Source: Dichetophora obliterata (Eukaryota > Arthropoda > Insecta > Diptera > Sciomyzidae). From it: a stretch of 64,000 nt of DNA. Location: the NCBI GenBank assembly GCA_963920525.1, contig OY986439.1, positions 214,052,000 to 214,115,999 of the forward strand, given 5' to 3'. This document shows positions 11,326 to 21,513 of the stretch, piece by piece. The notes under the pieces were generated by a model that worked only from the letters and a program-made list of their open reading frames with translations, had not been told where the DNA came from and made no database searches. Each line of letters opens with the position of its first letter. Within the stretch, counting starts at the first letter, position 1. The position numbers and the translations under genes are program-made.

Positions 11326-12174
11326 AACATTTTCAATTTGAGCAAAGCATGCCGTTGATTATATTATATTTCATAGACTTCTCAAAATTTTATTATCGAA
11401 CAACTAGCTACAGTTTTGAAATATTGTGTTTGACTGAAGTTGTGCCGATTGAAAACTGAATTTGGACCATTTCAATAACGGACAATCGTTGACGTTGCGT
11501 TGGAACCAGATCAAGCGATTGTACAGATCGTGAGCATTGTTGAAATATATTATAAGCAGGGCTCGGACTTAGATGACCTAAAAAATTGCAAAAAATGCCT
11601 TAAAAAATGACAAAAATTACCTAAAAACTGCAGAAAATTACCTAAAAACTGACAAAAACTACCTAAAAATGCAAACAATGGCATACAAAATAAACAAAAA
11701 ATTTAGCCTTGAAATAAAACATTACTAAATTAAAATCTATTTTATACTAGCATATTCTTAGTGTTAGAGTTTTTATCTAACGCTTGTTTTATTTTTCTAT
11801 ATACCCTTTCGTCAGTTTCACCACGCGTAGAGCTTTTTTTTCATCGAAGTCTATAAACAAAGCTACTCCTTTGTTGAGAGGTAATGTTTTTGATTGAAGG
11901 GACTCTAGTGTTAAAGGAATATGTTTAAAAATTTGCATTTTGACATTTTTTGGTACAAAAAAAAAAAAAAATGCTCTAAAAATTAAAAACTTCCAAAAAT
12001 GGCCAAAAAAAAAAACTTAAAAATCTTTAAAAGTGATCAAAAATGGCCTAAATCTAGTAAAAATTACCTGAAAACTAAAAACGATGAAAAAGGACAAAAA
12101 ATGTCCTAAAAACTTTACATATTTGAAATTTAAGAAACATAAATGTAAGTATAAAATAAGCAGGAAATGTCTTA

Positions 12175-14254
12175 AGGTCTGACTATAATGGGCACATGCT
12201 GGCTTAATATTACGTCAAAACTGAACGGAAAGCCAGCAGGCTAATGTCAAAATCAAAATATACCCATAATTGGCATGTTCTGACTTTGAGAAGTGTCAGT
12301 GTAGAATTTATTTTTATTTGTCATAATACATATCTGAGATTTGCTAAAAATGAACATACAAAATAATATGCAAAAACTTAAAGAAGCGAAGTCTTTAAGC
12401 ATTAGCTGCGTTCCTCTCGCCTTAACCCGGATCACCCCGAGTAAATTTTTTTAAAATTTTCAGAATGACCTGTTAACGCAAATATAACATGGTTTAAACT
12501 GAAATAAGCACATTGCAAGTGTTTGTGTTTGCGTTGTCATGTGGCAACGACAGGGTGTTTCGGGTTAATATAATCGCAATAACAAATTTTCCCAAAGGAA
12601 CGGCAAGAAAAACGACTCGTAGAGGGCACTACCGTTGCAGTCAAAATTAAATTCAAACAAGCAATCATGATACAATAACTATTAGGTGGCATGAGAACGT
12701 GTTCAAAACTGTTGTGAACTGTTATGGTAGCGATACCTTAGTGAACGATGTTTTTCTCTGAATGTGTTTTACTCGAAACGTCAGAAAAATTGTAAATTAT
12801 TTAATATAATTATTAATATTATGCAATTATATAAATAAATAAAGTGCAATTGTTGGCTCCGCTGAATGCGTCCAATGTGTGTGACACTCGCGGTTTGTTT
12901 TGTTTTCTTTTGTTTAAAATTCGATGGTCGCAGCTCGTGAGGAAATAGGTAGCTGTCATGTCACACAAACAAATAATTCAAAAAATGAATTGACAGCTCA
13001 CAAAAATATACAGGTGCGACACCTGTGTTTCAAATTTTTTTAAGGCTTTAACACAATTTTATATGGATAGCAAAAATAATAATATTTGTTATAGGATTAT
13101 TATTTTTGTTTTTGCAAAACTGGATTATTTTGAAGCGAATGGAACGCAGTATTCATCTTCAAAAGTGTAGTTTTATTTCAAAGAAACAAATTTATTCGAA
13201 ATCCAACACACAAGAATAACATATATGCACAATATAATAATTTTATAATTTTTTATATTTCCTGATAATAAACAAAAACTTCAAAAATTTATTGAACATT
13301 TCAATTTTGTAATTGTCCTTTACTGTATTTGGAAGATCTTTCATCATTGACACAATCGTTTTTAAAACAATTCGTCTTCATCATTTTGGGCTTCTTTGTT
13401 GGTTGCAGTAAAACTTTCTTCCCATTTTTTGAGTGTGTCTCCAAATTGCTCTATTTTAAAAGCGATGCATATAAACGCTTTAGAGCTGTAGCTGCTGACG
13501 AGCTGTATTCATCGTCTTCTATGTTTCTTAGGTGGTCATCTACGGACTGAAAATTGCCTTCTACACATTCTTCGTTGCAGCGTGTCCTAAAATTTATAAA
13601 TAAAAATGTAACAATAAATTGGCAAAATACAACAACACAATGCTATTGTATTAGGTTCTTATCGGCGCATTTCTATGGATGGTTTTAAAAACATTAGTGA
13701 CTCCACGTACTTCCAAGCAACACGCTCACTTGTACCGCTTCCAGAAGGCTGCTTCATTTTCCGTAGTTCCTTGCGAAACTTTTCACGCAGCAGCTTCCAT
13801 CGCTGCTTGCATTCCAAATCTTTAAAATTTTTACAAACATTTTTAATGTTATTATAGCATATATTTTCAATTACCACTTTTTGCACAACACTGCGCCACT
13901 TCCTCCCATGCCTTCTCCTTGCACAATTTGTTGTGGTAAAAAGGATCTCTTTTATCCCGCAAGCATTTCCTATCACCAACACTGGGTACAAGATTTTCTA
14001 TAAATTTTCAAATTCCATCACAACAAATTCTGATTTGAATTTTATTATTTTTCAGCAAATTTGAATGCACAGTATTTGACATTTGTCTATGCTGTGTGCG
14101 GTTTGAATCGCTCTACAAAAAGCCACTGAAAGTCAACGAAAATTTAACGAAACTTTGGCAATTCCAATTATGGGTATGCTCATATATTTACATGGGCTCG
14201 CTTTGATTTTGACAGATATCCATCTGCCAGCATGTGGCCATTATAGTCAGTCCT
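12175..14254 (-). mobile_element. PIF/Harbinger element with TTA duplication
   Basis: TIRs of about 29 bp begin AGGTCTGACTATAATGG at 12175, with the inverted AGGACTGACTATAATGG ending at 14254. The 3-bp duplication TTA is at 12172-12174 and 14255-14257. The related sequence at 6480-6505 shows the empty site. TTA duplication plus a MADF accessory gene fits PIF/Harbinger; no DDE transposase is present, so it would depend on a helper. Confidence 0.85.
13659..13991 (-). CDS. MADF-domain accessory protein of Harbinger element (partial or decayed)
   Basis: An open frame of 110 codons contains, from about residue 55, the C-terminal half of a MADF (Myb/SANT-like) DNA-binding domain: CKNFKDLECKQRWKLLREKF, then RKELRKMKQPSGSGTSE and WKYVESLMFL. 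This is the ECKxRWxxLRExFxxEL...W.y...L.FL pattern. PIF/Harbinger transposons normally pair a DDE transposase with such a Myb/MADF protein. A possible downstream exon lies at about 13320-13560 on the same strand (NFQSVDDHLRNIEDDEYSS) with an in-frame stop, so the gene is probably broken. The N-terminal half of the domain is not convincing, so I treat the start as unknown. Confidence 0.65.
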   Translation of the reverse strand: MYPVLVIGNACGIKEILFTTTNCARRRHGRKWRSVVQKVVIENICYNNIKNVCKNFKDLECKQRWKLLREKFRKELRKMKQPSGSGTSERVAWKYVESLMFLKPSIEMRR

Positions 14255-14459
14255 TTAAAAGCAGCAGAAAAAAGATGACATGTCATCGAAATCCTAGCTC
14301 TGATTATAAGCATTGAGGTGGCCATTATTTAGAAAAGTATTTCTAGCCATAGGCTAAAAATCTTCAATTTAATATACGTACGTCGGACAAAGTGATTTCT
14401 AAAAAATTTCGACATACAGTTATAACTCGCTTAGTACAAAAGCTGCGATAAAAATTATG

Positions 14460-15080
14460 GTACGACTGGAAAAGATTACAAAAATATTATAAATAACATT
14501 ATCAGGACGATGCACAGTGATGCGATTGGTACAAGTTAGACGGAAAATGTTTATGTTTAAGGTATAGGAAAAAAAAAAGTATTTCAGAAACTTTGGACCA
14601 GTGGGCGTGGCAGCTGGCATACAACTGAAATACACTGTGTGCTATATCTTAGAAAGCAGATACGCTACGATTACAAAACTAAACACAGACGCCTAGTATG
14701 TGTTTTCCAAAAAGTGTTAAAAACTTTGGATCGATTGGACAAGTAGGCGTGGCAGCTGCCATGCAACTAAAACACATTTTGTGCTATATCTTAGAAAGGA
14801 GATAAGCTACGATAACAAAACTAAACTCAGAAGCGTAATATGTGGCTTTCAAAACATGTCAAAAATTTCGGTTTGATTGAACAGGTGGACGTGGCAGCTG
14901 CCATACAACTAAAAGACATTTTGTGCTTTATCTTAAAAATGAGATAAACCAAGATAACGAAAACAAACACAGCTGTCTAATATGTGATTTCGAAAGAGTG
15001 TAAAAATTTTACTGCGTGATTGGGCAAGTCTGCGTAGCATAACCAAACAACTTAAACACATTTTGCGCTGTATTTTAAGC
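14460..15080. repeat. Tandem array, about 142-bp unit
   Basis: Four imperfect copies marked by 'GCGTGGCAGCTG(C/G)CAT' at about 14605, 14747, 14889 and (degenerate) 15031, each followed by 'tgtgctatatcttagaaa'. Spacing is 142-143 bp. No coding potential. Confidence 0.75.
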
Positions 15081-15309
15081 TTACGTTAACAGCAACACTA
15101 ATAAAATTATCGGTTTATATTTATTTAATACGTCGTGATCTTTAAAATTCTTGCTTAATTTCGGTTTCAACCATTTCTGTCTGTCCGTATATCTATCTGA
15201 CGTCATAATTACAGTTGTTATTTTTAAGTTATCGTAATGAAATTTAGTGAATAAGCTTTTAGCTAAAAACAGAATAAAAAGTTCGAAAATGAGCAGTAAT
15301 AACTCTTGA

Positions 15310-15840
15310 AATTTCACTAAAATTAATGAAATCACTCTAAATTTGGCAAATAAGCTTTAATCTTAATTAGGCACTTTGAGTCTATAATTGAATCTAATTG
15401 GATAAAAACCACGCCCACCTCACGTACAAAAATGACTTTATATAAACGGTTAAACCTCTTTAAATGCCACAAAAAATATTTTATTCACTTTAAACTATGC
15501 GAATGAGCTTAAATCCTAATTTAAATCGGCTGAAAATCACGTCTACCTCCCATACAAAGTGACTGTATATAAACGGTAAAATCTCTTTAAATTCCACAAA
15601 AAATAATTTATTCACTTTAAACTTAGCGAATGAGCTGAAATCTTAATAACACAGTTTAAATTTGAAAATGAGCCAAATCTGACGGAAACCACGTCTACCT
15701 TCCAAAGAAAGTGACTTTATATAAACGGTAAAATATCCTTAAGTTCGACAAAAATTAAATTATTCACATTAAATTTAGCTAATGAGCTTAAATCCTTATT
15801 ACACACTTTAAGTTTGTAAATGAGCCAAATCCAAATATGG
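15310..15840. repeat. Tandem array, about 130-150-bp unit, family 2
   Basis: At least three copies marked by 'CCACG(C/T)C(C/T)ACCT' (15410, 15538, 15690), followed by 'gactttatataaacggt' and 'ctttaaattccacaaaaa'. The same family forms an array at about 61930-62470, and a single fragment lies in the first intron of gene 1 (about 10385-10440). Confidence 0.7.
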
Positions 15841-15982
15841 CATTATGGATATTTTAAACAAAAGTATGCGTTTGTTTTGCATCTTGTTATGAAGAAATGT
15901 TTGTTGAATCAGTTGGTTCTTTTTTAACTTTTAACAACCACTTTGCTTTCAAATGCTTGTATTTAACCTGGCATATTTTTAC

Positions 15983-15990
15983 TATAAATA
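15983..15990 (+). promoter_or_regulatory. TATA box of Kazal-like gene 2
   Basis: TATAAATA in the same conserved block as gene 1. A TCAGT initiator-like motif sits at 16021, somewhat far (about 40 bp) for the TATA box; the exact start is unknown. Confidence 0.65.
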
Positions 15991-16143
15991 CGCGGTTTTC
16001 TACAAACTTTTATCATAACGTCAGTAACTGTTTACGTGAATTAATTTAAATTCAAAGTTTTTAACATGCGTGTCTTGGGTATATTTTTCATTTTAGCCAC
16101 AGTGGCTATATATAATATCATGGCCCATGGATCAGAAATGCCA

Positions 16144-16395
16144 TCGATCGAAGAAGAGGAAAGAGCATATGTCGAATCACCAGAAGCACCACCGTCGATC
16201 GAAGAAGAGGAAAGACCATTTGTCGAATCACCAGAAGCACCACCGTCGAACGAAGAAGAGGAAAGACCATATGTCGAAACACCAGAAGATCCACAACCGA
16301 TCAAAAAGGAAAGAATATATTTCGAAGCACCAGAAGATCCACAACCGAACGAAGAAGAGGAAAGACTATATGTCGAAACACCAGAAGAACCATCG
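16144..16395 (+). repeat. 51-bp coding minisatellite in gene 2
   Basis: Five copies (one is 48 bp) of a unit starting 'tcgatcgaagaagaggaaag', in frame and encoding the acidic Pro-rich repeats. Absent from gene 1, which has only one short acidic linker. Confidence 0.9.
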
Positions 16396-16549
16396 AGTAC
16401 CAATCTTCCTGGGGATTGTATCATAGAATGCTAGGAAAATACACGTCTCGTTTGCGTCGATACAGACTATAAACCATTTACTGACGAAGAGTGTAAAAAT
16501 CTAAAATCTACCAAGTGTCCATCAGCGATTTTCTATGAACAGGAAGGAG

Positions 16550-19500
16550 GTAAATTAATATAATAGTTAGATAATTCTGTCGAAATATAACAGAGATGGC
16601 AATTTTTGAAGTGCATAAAATCTAAGGACTGTATCGAAAAGAAACTGCACACATTCAACAGAGACTATAAATACTTATAGACATTGCAACTGAAAGGAAC
16701 GGCACGAAATGAAAAATTTGCCCGTACAAGACAAGAGACCCGACGAGTAACAAACCTAACGAGTAATCGCTTGCAGCAATTTGTGTTGCTAGCACAATAT
16801 GTATATGTTGCTTAAAGCAGCCTGACTTTGTTTACATTTGTTTTGCTTGATTTGTTGTTGCTGCATTGGACTTTTTTTGTTACGCTAGGATTTTGTTCAA
16901 GTTTTGGAAGCATTTCGTTGATCGTCAGATATAAATCATTTTTATGCGGTTTTGTCTAACTGAAGCAAAGGCGTTTTAGATAAATCGCTGTATCTTTTTT
17001 ATTTCTAAACGGATTGAAATGCTCTTAAGGACAAAATTTTAGAAAATTGATTAATCTTTCAAACGACATTAAAATTAAATTAATTAAAAATTAATTCAAT
17101 TATTTATTACCTATTTTAAACAGATTTAAAACAAAAACTCTAATTTGCTGCACAGAGTTAAATCCACTCATAACTTTAAATTGTATTTTTTAAAGAAAAT
17201 GCCGCCAATTTTGTTTTCTTGTTTGTATTTCTTTGTAACTAAATTGTTATTCGACTAATTTGTTAAAAAAGTATATATTTATCTATCTGAAGCAAAGGTG
17301 GTTTAGATAAATCGCCATATCTTTTTTGTTTCTAATCGGATTCAAATGCTCCAAAGGACAACATTTTAGAAAATTGATTAATCCTTAAAATGACGTTAAA
17401 ATGAAATTTTTCAAAAATCTACTGCACAGGATTAAATCCACTCATACCTTTAAATTTTATTGTTCATAGAAAAGACTATAAATTTTGTTTTTTTTTTAAT
17501 GCAAAATCTAGGCTTATAAACAAACTTTTAGATGGAATTATTGATTACATATTAATTAACTAAAATTATGTCAAACTAATTTTTTATAAAATTCTTCTTT
17601 AATTGTTTTAAATAAATTTTAAAAACTTTCCGTTAATACGTTATATGATGTTAAAAAAAATATTAGAATGTAATCCGATTCTCTGGGTAAAATATGTTCA
17701 TAACAATTTGGTTTTCTTCTTTAATTTAATTTTATTTATTTTTCGATCCGGCCCTTTTTTAATAACAAAAAATATGTTATTATTGTTTTTTTAAGGCAAG
17801 ATGTACGCTTATTAACAAATTGTAAGCTCGAATTATTTATTAAATAGTGAAAAAGGAATACATATATGAAAACTAAAACAACTCAACTGGTTTTAAGGTT
17901 TTCATAATATTGATTACTTAAACATGAATTATTATATTTAAAATAAGTTTTGAAGTTTTTTGTGATAAATTTTTTCCTTTTCCTTTGAAAATTTAAAAAT
18001 TACAAAATCAATGACATTTTTAAAGATTTTTCCTTTGCTTTTAAATTTCAATTAATTGAATTGTTTTATAAAAGTATTCCAATTCCGAAAGCGATCCAAA
18101 ATTAACAACTCCTTTAAACTTTGTTGGTTCTTTATAATGTTATAATAAGCTTGGGGTGCTTCAAAAACTAAAATCAGAATTAATTTTAACATAAAGTAAA
18201 AATTAATTTTCCCCTTTTTTGTCTTACTTTTGGTCTACTTCCAGCCGTTTGATTTTTAAATAAGTTAGCCAGTATGTATTACTAGTACGCAGGTTTGCGC
18301 ATGCGTTGTGCTTTGAAAACTCTATTTATTTTTGAAATACCATAATAAATTCTAATTATTTATGCAATGCATAGTATTTTATCCATATATAAAAAATATA
18401 ATTGTTAACTAAAATTTTAATATCGAATTACTTTTAAAATGTGCATATACTTATGTACATGCTCTTTACTACAGAAAAAGTATATTATTCAAATTTTTCC
18501 GATATTTATTTCCATATATTAAACAATACTTTGAATTACATTTAGTTTCAAATGAAAAGTTTTTATAAAACAAAACAAATTGTTACATGAATTTAATTGT
18601 TACCTTTTTAGATCAAGTAAGTTTGAAGAAGGCAACAACATCAACAAATTTTTTTTGAATAGTTTTTATTTAGAAAATGCAACACTTTAATATAGTTTAG
18701 AAATATAAATGAAAAAAAAACAGAATTTTTCTCTATTACTCTATAAAAAGGAATTCTGCGTCTATACTTACGATACTATCAAAACTGTGTCTTTTTTTGT
18801 AAGGCTTTTTGATCTGGCGTTACCCTACTTAAATTTCCATTGGAGTTAAATTGGGTTATTAAGTAATTAGGTTGTTAAGTAATTATGTAATTTAGTAATT
18901 AAAAAGACAAATTGTATATATTGTCCTCTCCTTGCCTCAACTATTTTTAGCCAATTTACTGAAACAAAAATATTTATGAAACATTTACTAAACATTTACG
19001 CAAAATAAAAACTATATTTGTGAAACAGTGCAGACGATTTGATCATCATAGTAAATGAATTCCTGTACATCTTGCTTCAATTAATAAAATTAATATGTTT
19101 CCCTTAAACAGAGCTGTAAAAGAATGCTTTCAATTTGATTTTATTCACATAAAAGTGAATCAGTGAATAACGAAATAAGAATAATTTCAATGAATGCAAA
19201 ATTGATTTATCAATAATATTTTTAATTCAAATTCAGTTTTAAAAAATTCATTACAATTATTCATTTTCGTTATTCAGAATAATGAATCAATTTTTTATTC
19301 ATTTGAATGTTATTAACAAAAAATGCAATTCACAAAGAATTACAGAATTTTAAATTATTCTTTTTATTCATTATTTTTTTTTTATTCATTATTCATTTTT
19401 TATTCATAATCCACTTGTTATTAATTTTTCATTTTATTTACCATTTTACGGTATGAAAGATGATAGATAGAAATATTAAAATCATCAGTTGCCATCAGCT

Positions 19501-20643
19501 ATTACATACACAAAATCCAGAATGGAACCTTATGTTTTGGGAAAAGTTTCTTGGTGTGTGGAATTCTGAATTTCATACCAAAACCGTTATTTTTTGCACT
19601 TCAGCTCAAATTTAGTTACCAAGAACGATAGAGCGGGAGTTGATCATTTAATCCTGTGCAGTAGATTTTTGAAAAATTTCATTTTAACGTCATTTTAAGG
19701 ATTAATCAATTTTCTAAAATGTTGTTCTTTGGAGCATTTGAATCCGATTAGAAACAAAAAAGATATGGCGATTTATCTAAACCACCTTTGCTTCAGATAG
19801 ATAAATATATACTTTTTTAACAAATTAGTCGAATAACAATTTAGTTACAAAGAAATACAAACAAGAAAACAAAATTGACGGCATTTTCTTTAAAAAATAC
19901 AATTTAAAGTTATGAGTGGATTTAACTCTGTGCAGCAGATTAGAGTTTTTGTTTTAAATCTGTTTAAAATAGGTAATAAATAATTGAATTAATTTTTAAT
20001 TAATTTTCATTATTTCTCGCAGTGTAGAATTTTTCTGGTAAGCACTGTTAGAAAGTATAGTCAATTCTACTTCCATTGTTCCTTTTTTCTCCTCTATTCT
20101 TATCTTAGTTTTTGCGATGACTCAAAATGAGCATCAGCTTTATGATCTCAAAAAGCTTTACATGGCAGTTTTTTACTTTCTGTTTAAAATTATTTCGTTG
20201 TTTCATAATGAAATGAATTCGTGATAAAATATGTGATATAAATATGCCTTATTTCATAATGAAATTAAGCAATTTTTTCAAAAATGATATAAAGCGCCCA
20301 ATTAACAGTCGTTTCAATCATTAATAAAACCTTTTCTGAAAAAGTGATAATTTTTGCCAGAAACTAACTATCCCTTTTTTACCTTTCAAAATTATTTATT
20401 GACCAAAATAGTATATATTCGAAACAGACAGTGGTTTTGTACTGAAGTAATTTTATTTTAAGTTGGGCTCACCTTTTGTGAGATATTATTCCTTTTTTTT
20501 TTTCTTTTTGTATTTCTGTATGAAAGAAAATAAAATTATGCATTTTCTGTTTTTTTCAGTATTATTTCACAAAATTATTTTGCTTTTTATCAATAAGTTC
20601 AAAAAAGTATATATTTTACTTAATAACTGTTTATTTCTTAGAG
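16550..20643 (+). other. Long intron of gene 2: foldback arms and AT-rich insert
   Basis: Only the ends (about 16553-16625 and 20040-20640) match the gene 1 intron. The middle 3.4 kb is inserted DNA: long inverted arms at 17080-17445 and 19645-20010, and an AT-rich block (about 19090-19450) made of 'attcattatt' motifs related to blocks in the large TIR elements. No coding sequence seen. Confidence 0.6.
17080..20010. mobile_element. Foldback-like structure (365-bp inverted arms)
   Basis: Sequence 17080-17445 is nearly the reverse complement of 19645-20010, e.g. 'ctgcacaggattaaatccac' near 17425 versus its complement near 19660. Just upstream (about 16955-17060) there is a diverged direct copy of the 17280-17400 segment ('aactgaagcaaaggcg'). 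Long inverted arms with internal direct repeats are typical of foldback elements. Two independent copies of a short repeat in opposite orientation would look the same; no target duplication was pinned down. Confidence 0.5.
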
Positions 20644-20925
20644 ATTCTTATAGCTGTAGGAGCATTTTTAGGACTTCAAATGGAGTGCAGATGAAGTAAA
20701 TAATTGAATAAATATCAAATGACTTTGGTGTTTCATTAATAATTATAAGTCTTTTATCTTTTGGAATTATTAAAGATTAAAAAAACTGTATAGACATTGT
20801 TTTTTTTTTTTTCATTAAAAAAAATATTTTTAATTTGAGCAAAGTATACGTTTGTAAATATTATATTTTATAGACTTCTCAAGATTTTGTTATTGTACCC
20901 CAGCTACAGTTTTTAAATATTAGGG

Positions 20926-21386
20926 CAGTTCACGAACTTGTTGCATCGTTGCAAATGCAAAATAAGCAGCTTTTACAAAAACAAAAAGCATTGATATGCA
21001 TTTGCAACATTCATGCATATGCTATAAGAAAAGGCTATTGCATATGCTATTGCATAACACAACCATCGATACTGTCTAACAGTGCTATTGAACAGCTGTT
21101 TTCATTGTTTACATTTTTAGCGGCAAGAATGTTCATTTATAATAAAAAAAAAAGTGCTAAAGAAATGGCGGCAGTCTTAAAAAGGAAAATTAAAAGAAAA
21201 ATACCAACAAAACATAGACGGAGAAAGAAATTCGCAATAGTTGGCATTTTTTAGAGGAGTTTGAAGTAAAATGTAAGCAAAAAAGTTGTTGTAAGGCATT
21301 TGCAGCATCATAATATTAAAGGTGTGCTCACAATCATCTACCCTTGCAAAAACGCATTTGCAACAATGCAATTAGATCGTGGACTG
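20926..21386. mobile_element. 461-bp MITE with about 33-bp TIRs
   Basis: The left end is CAGTTCACGAACTTGTTGCA and the right end (inverted) CAGTCCACGATCTAATTGCA, both running on into TTGCAAATGC. Non-coding interior with 'gcatatgc' palindromes. It sits in the 3' flank of gene 2. No matching target duplication was found, so the superfamily is open. Confidence 0.65.
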
Positions 21387-21513
21387 TAAGCATTGTTGAA
21401 ATATATTATAAACATTAAGGTAGCTGTTATTTAGAAAAGTATTTCTTCCAGCTTTATTGCTACAATAAAGTTTTTATTGTAGAATTTTGATGATTTATTG
21501 ATAAGCATTATAG

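Larger units (their letters stand above)
11557..14302 (+). mobile_element. hAT-type MITE carrying a nested Harbinger element
   Basis: The left end is CAGGGCTCGGACTT (11557) and the right end the inverted AAATCCTAGCTCTG (ending 14302), imperfect TIRs with hAT-type CA..TG termini. The 8-bp target duplication ATTATAAG is exact at 11549-11556 and 14303-14310. Without the nested element it is about 660 bp. It contains two blocks of roughly 20-bp repeats of the form 'acctaaaaactgacaaaa' (11574-11690 and about 11965-12115). It has no coding capacity of its own. The paralogous unit at about 21397-21412 shows the uninserted site 'atattataaacattaagg'. Confidence 0.85.
7255..14345 (+). repeat. Segmental duplication unit 1 (with nested insertions)
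   Basis: Outside its insertions this unit aligns by eye with 15838-21460. Shared landmarks are 'gttgaatcagttggt' upstream, the TATAAATACG promoter, exon 1 start ATGCGTGTCTT, intron pieces ('gataaaatatgtgatat'), exon 2 'attcttata', the 3' flank ('gagcaaag', 'catagacttctca') and the distal 'ttatttagaaaagtatttct'. The Kolobok-type element (7352-9747) and the hAT+Harbinger insertion (11557-14302) are absent at the equivalent places in unit 2. Confidence 0.8.
16066..20699 (+). pseudogene. Kazal/vasotab-like paralog with acidic repeat and in-frame stop, gene 2
   Basis: Exons 16066-16549 and 20644-20699, with a 4,094-bp GT-AG intron; both splice junctions are in the same phase as in gene 1. The signal peptide is MRVLGIFFILATVAIYNIM. 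Then come five tandem 16-17-residue acidic repeats of the form SIEEEERxYVESPEAPP (16144-16395), then the six-Cys domain with the same x12 and x7 loops as gene 1; exon 2 supplies SYSC. A TAG at 16432-16434 directly follows the second cysteine, truncating the product before the Cys-rich core. Downstream the frame stays open (ENTRLVCVDTDYKPF..., all cysteines kept). It is therefore either a very recent pseudogene, a segregating null allele, or a readthrough/edited gene; the first is simplest. AATAAA follows at 20707. Confidence 0.65.
15838..21460 (+). repeat. Segmental duplication unit 2
   Basis: Paralogous to 7255-14345 (see that entry for landmarks). Differences are a long insert in the intron (about 16630-20040), a 461-bp MITE at 20926-21386, and no Kolobok or hAT insertion. 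Confidence 0.8.

Noticed and set aside
16041..16426. Open frames of about 100-127 codons in other frames over the acidic repeat
   Set aside because: Produced by the in-frame minisatellite; only the frame with signal peptide and cysteines matches the paralog.
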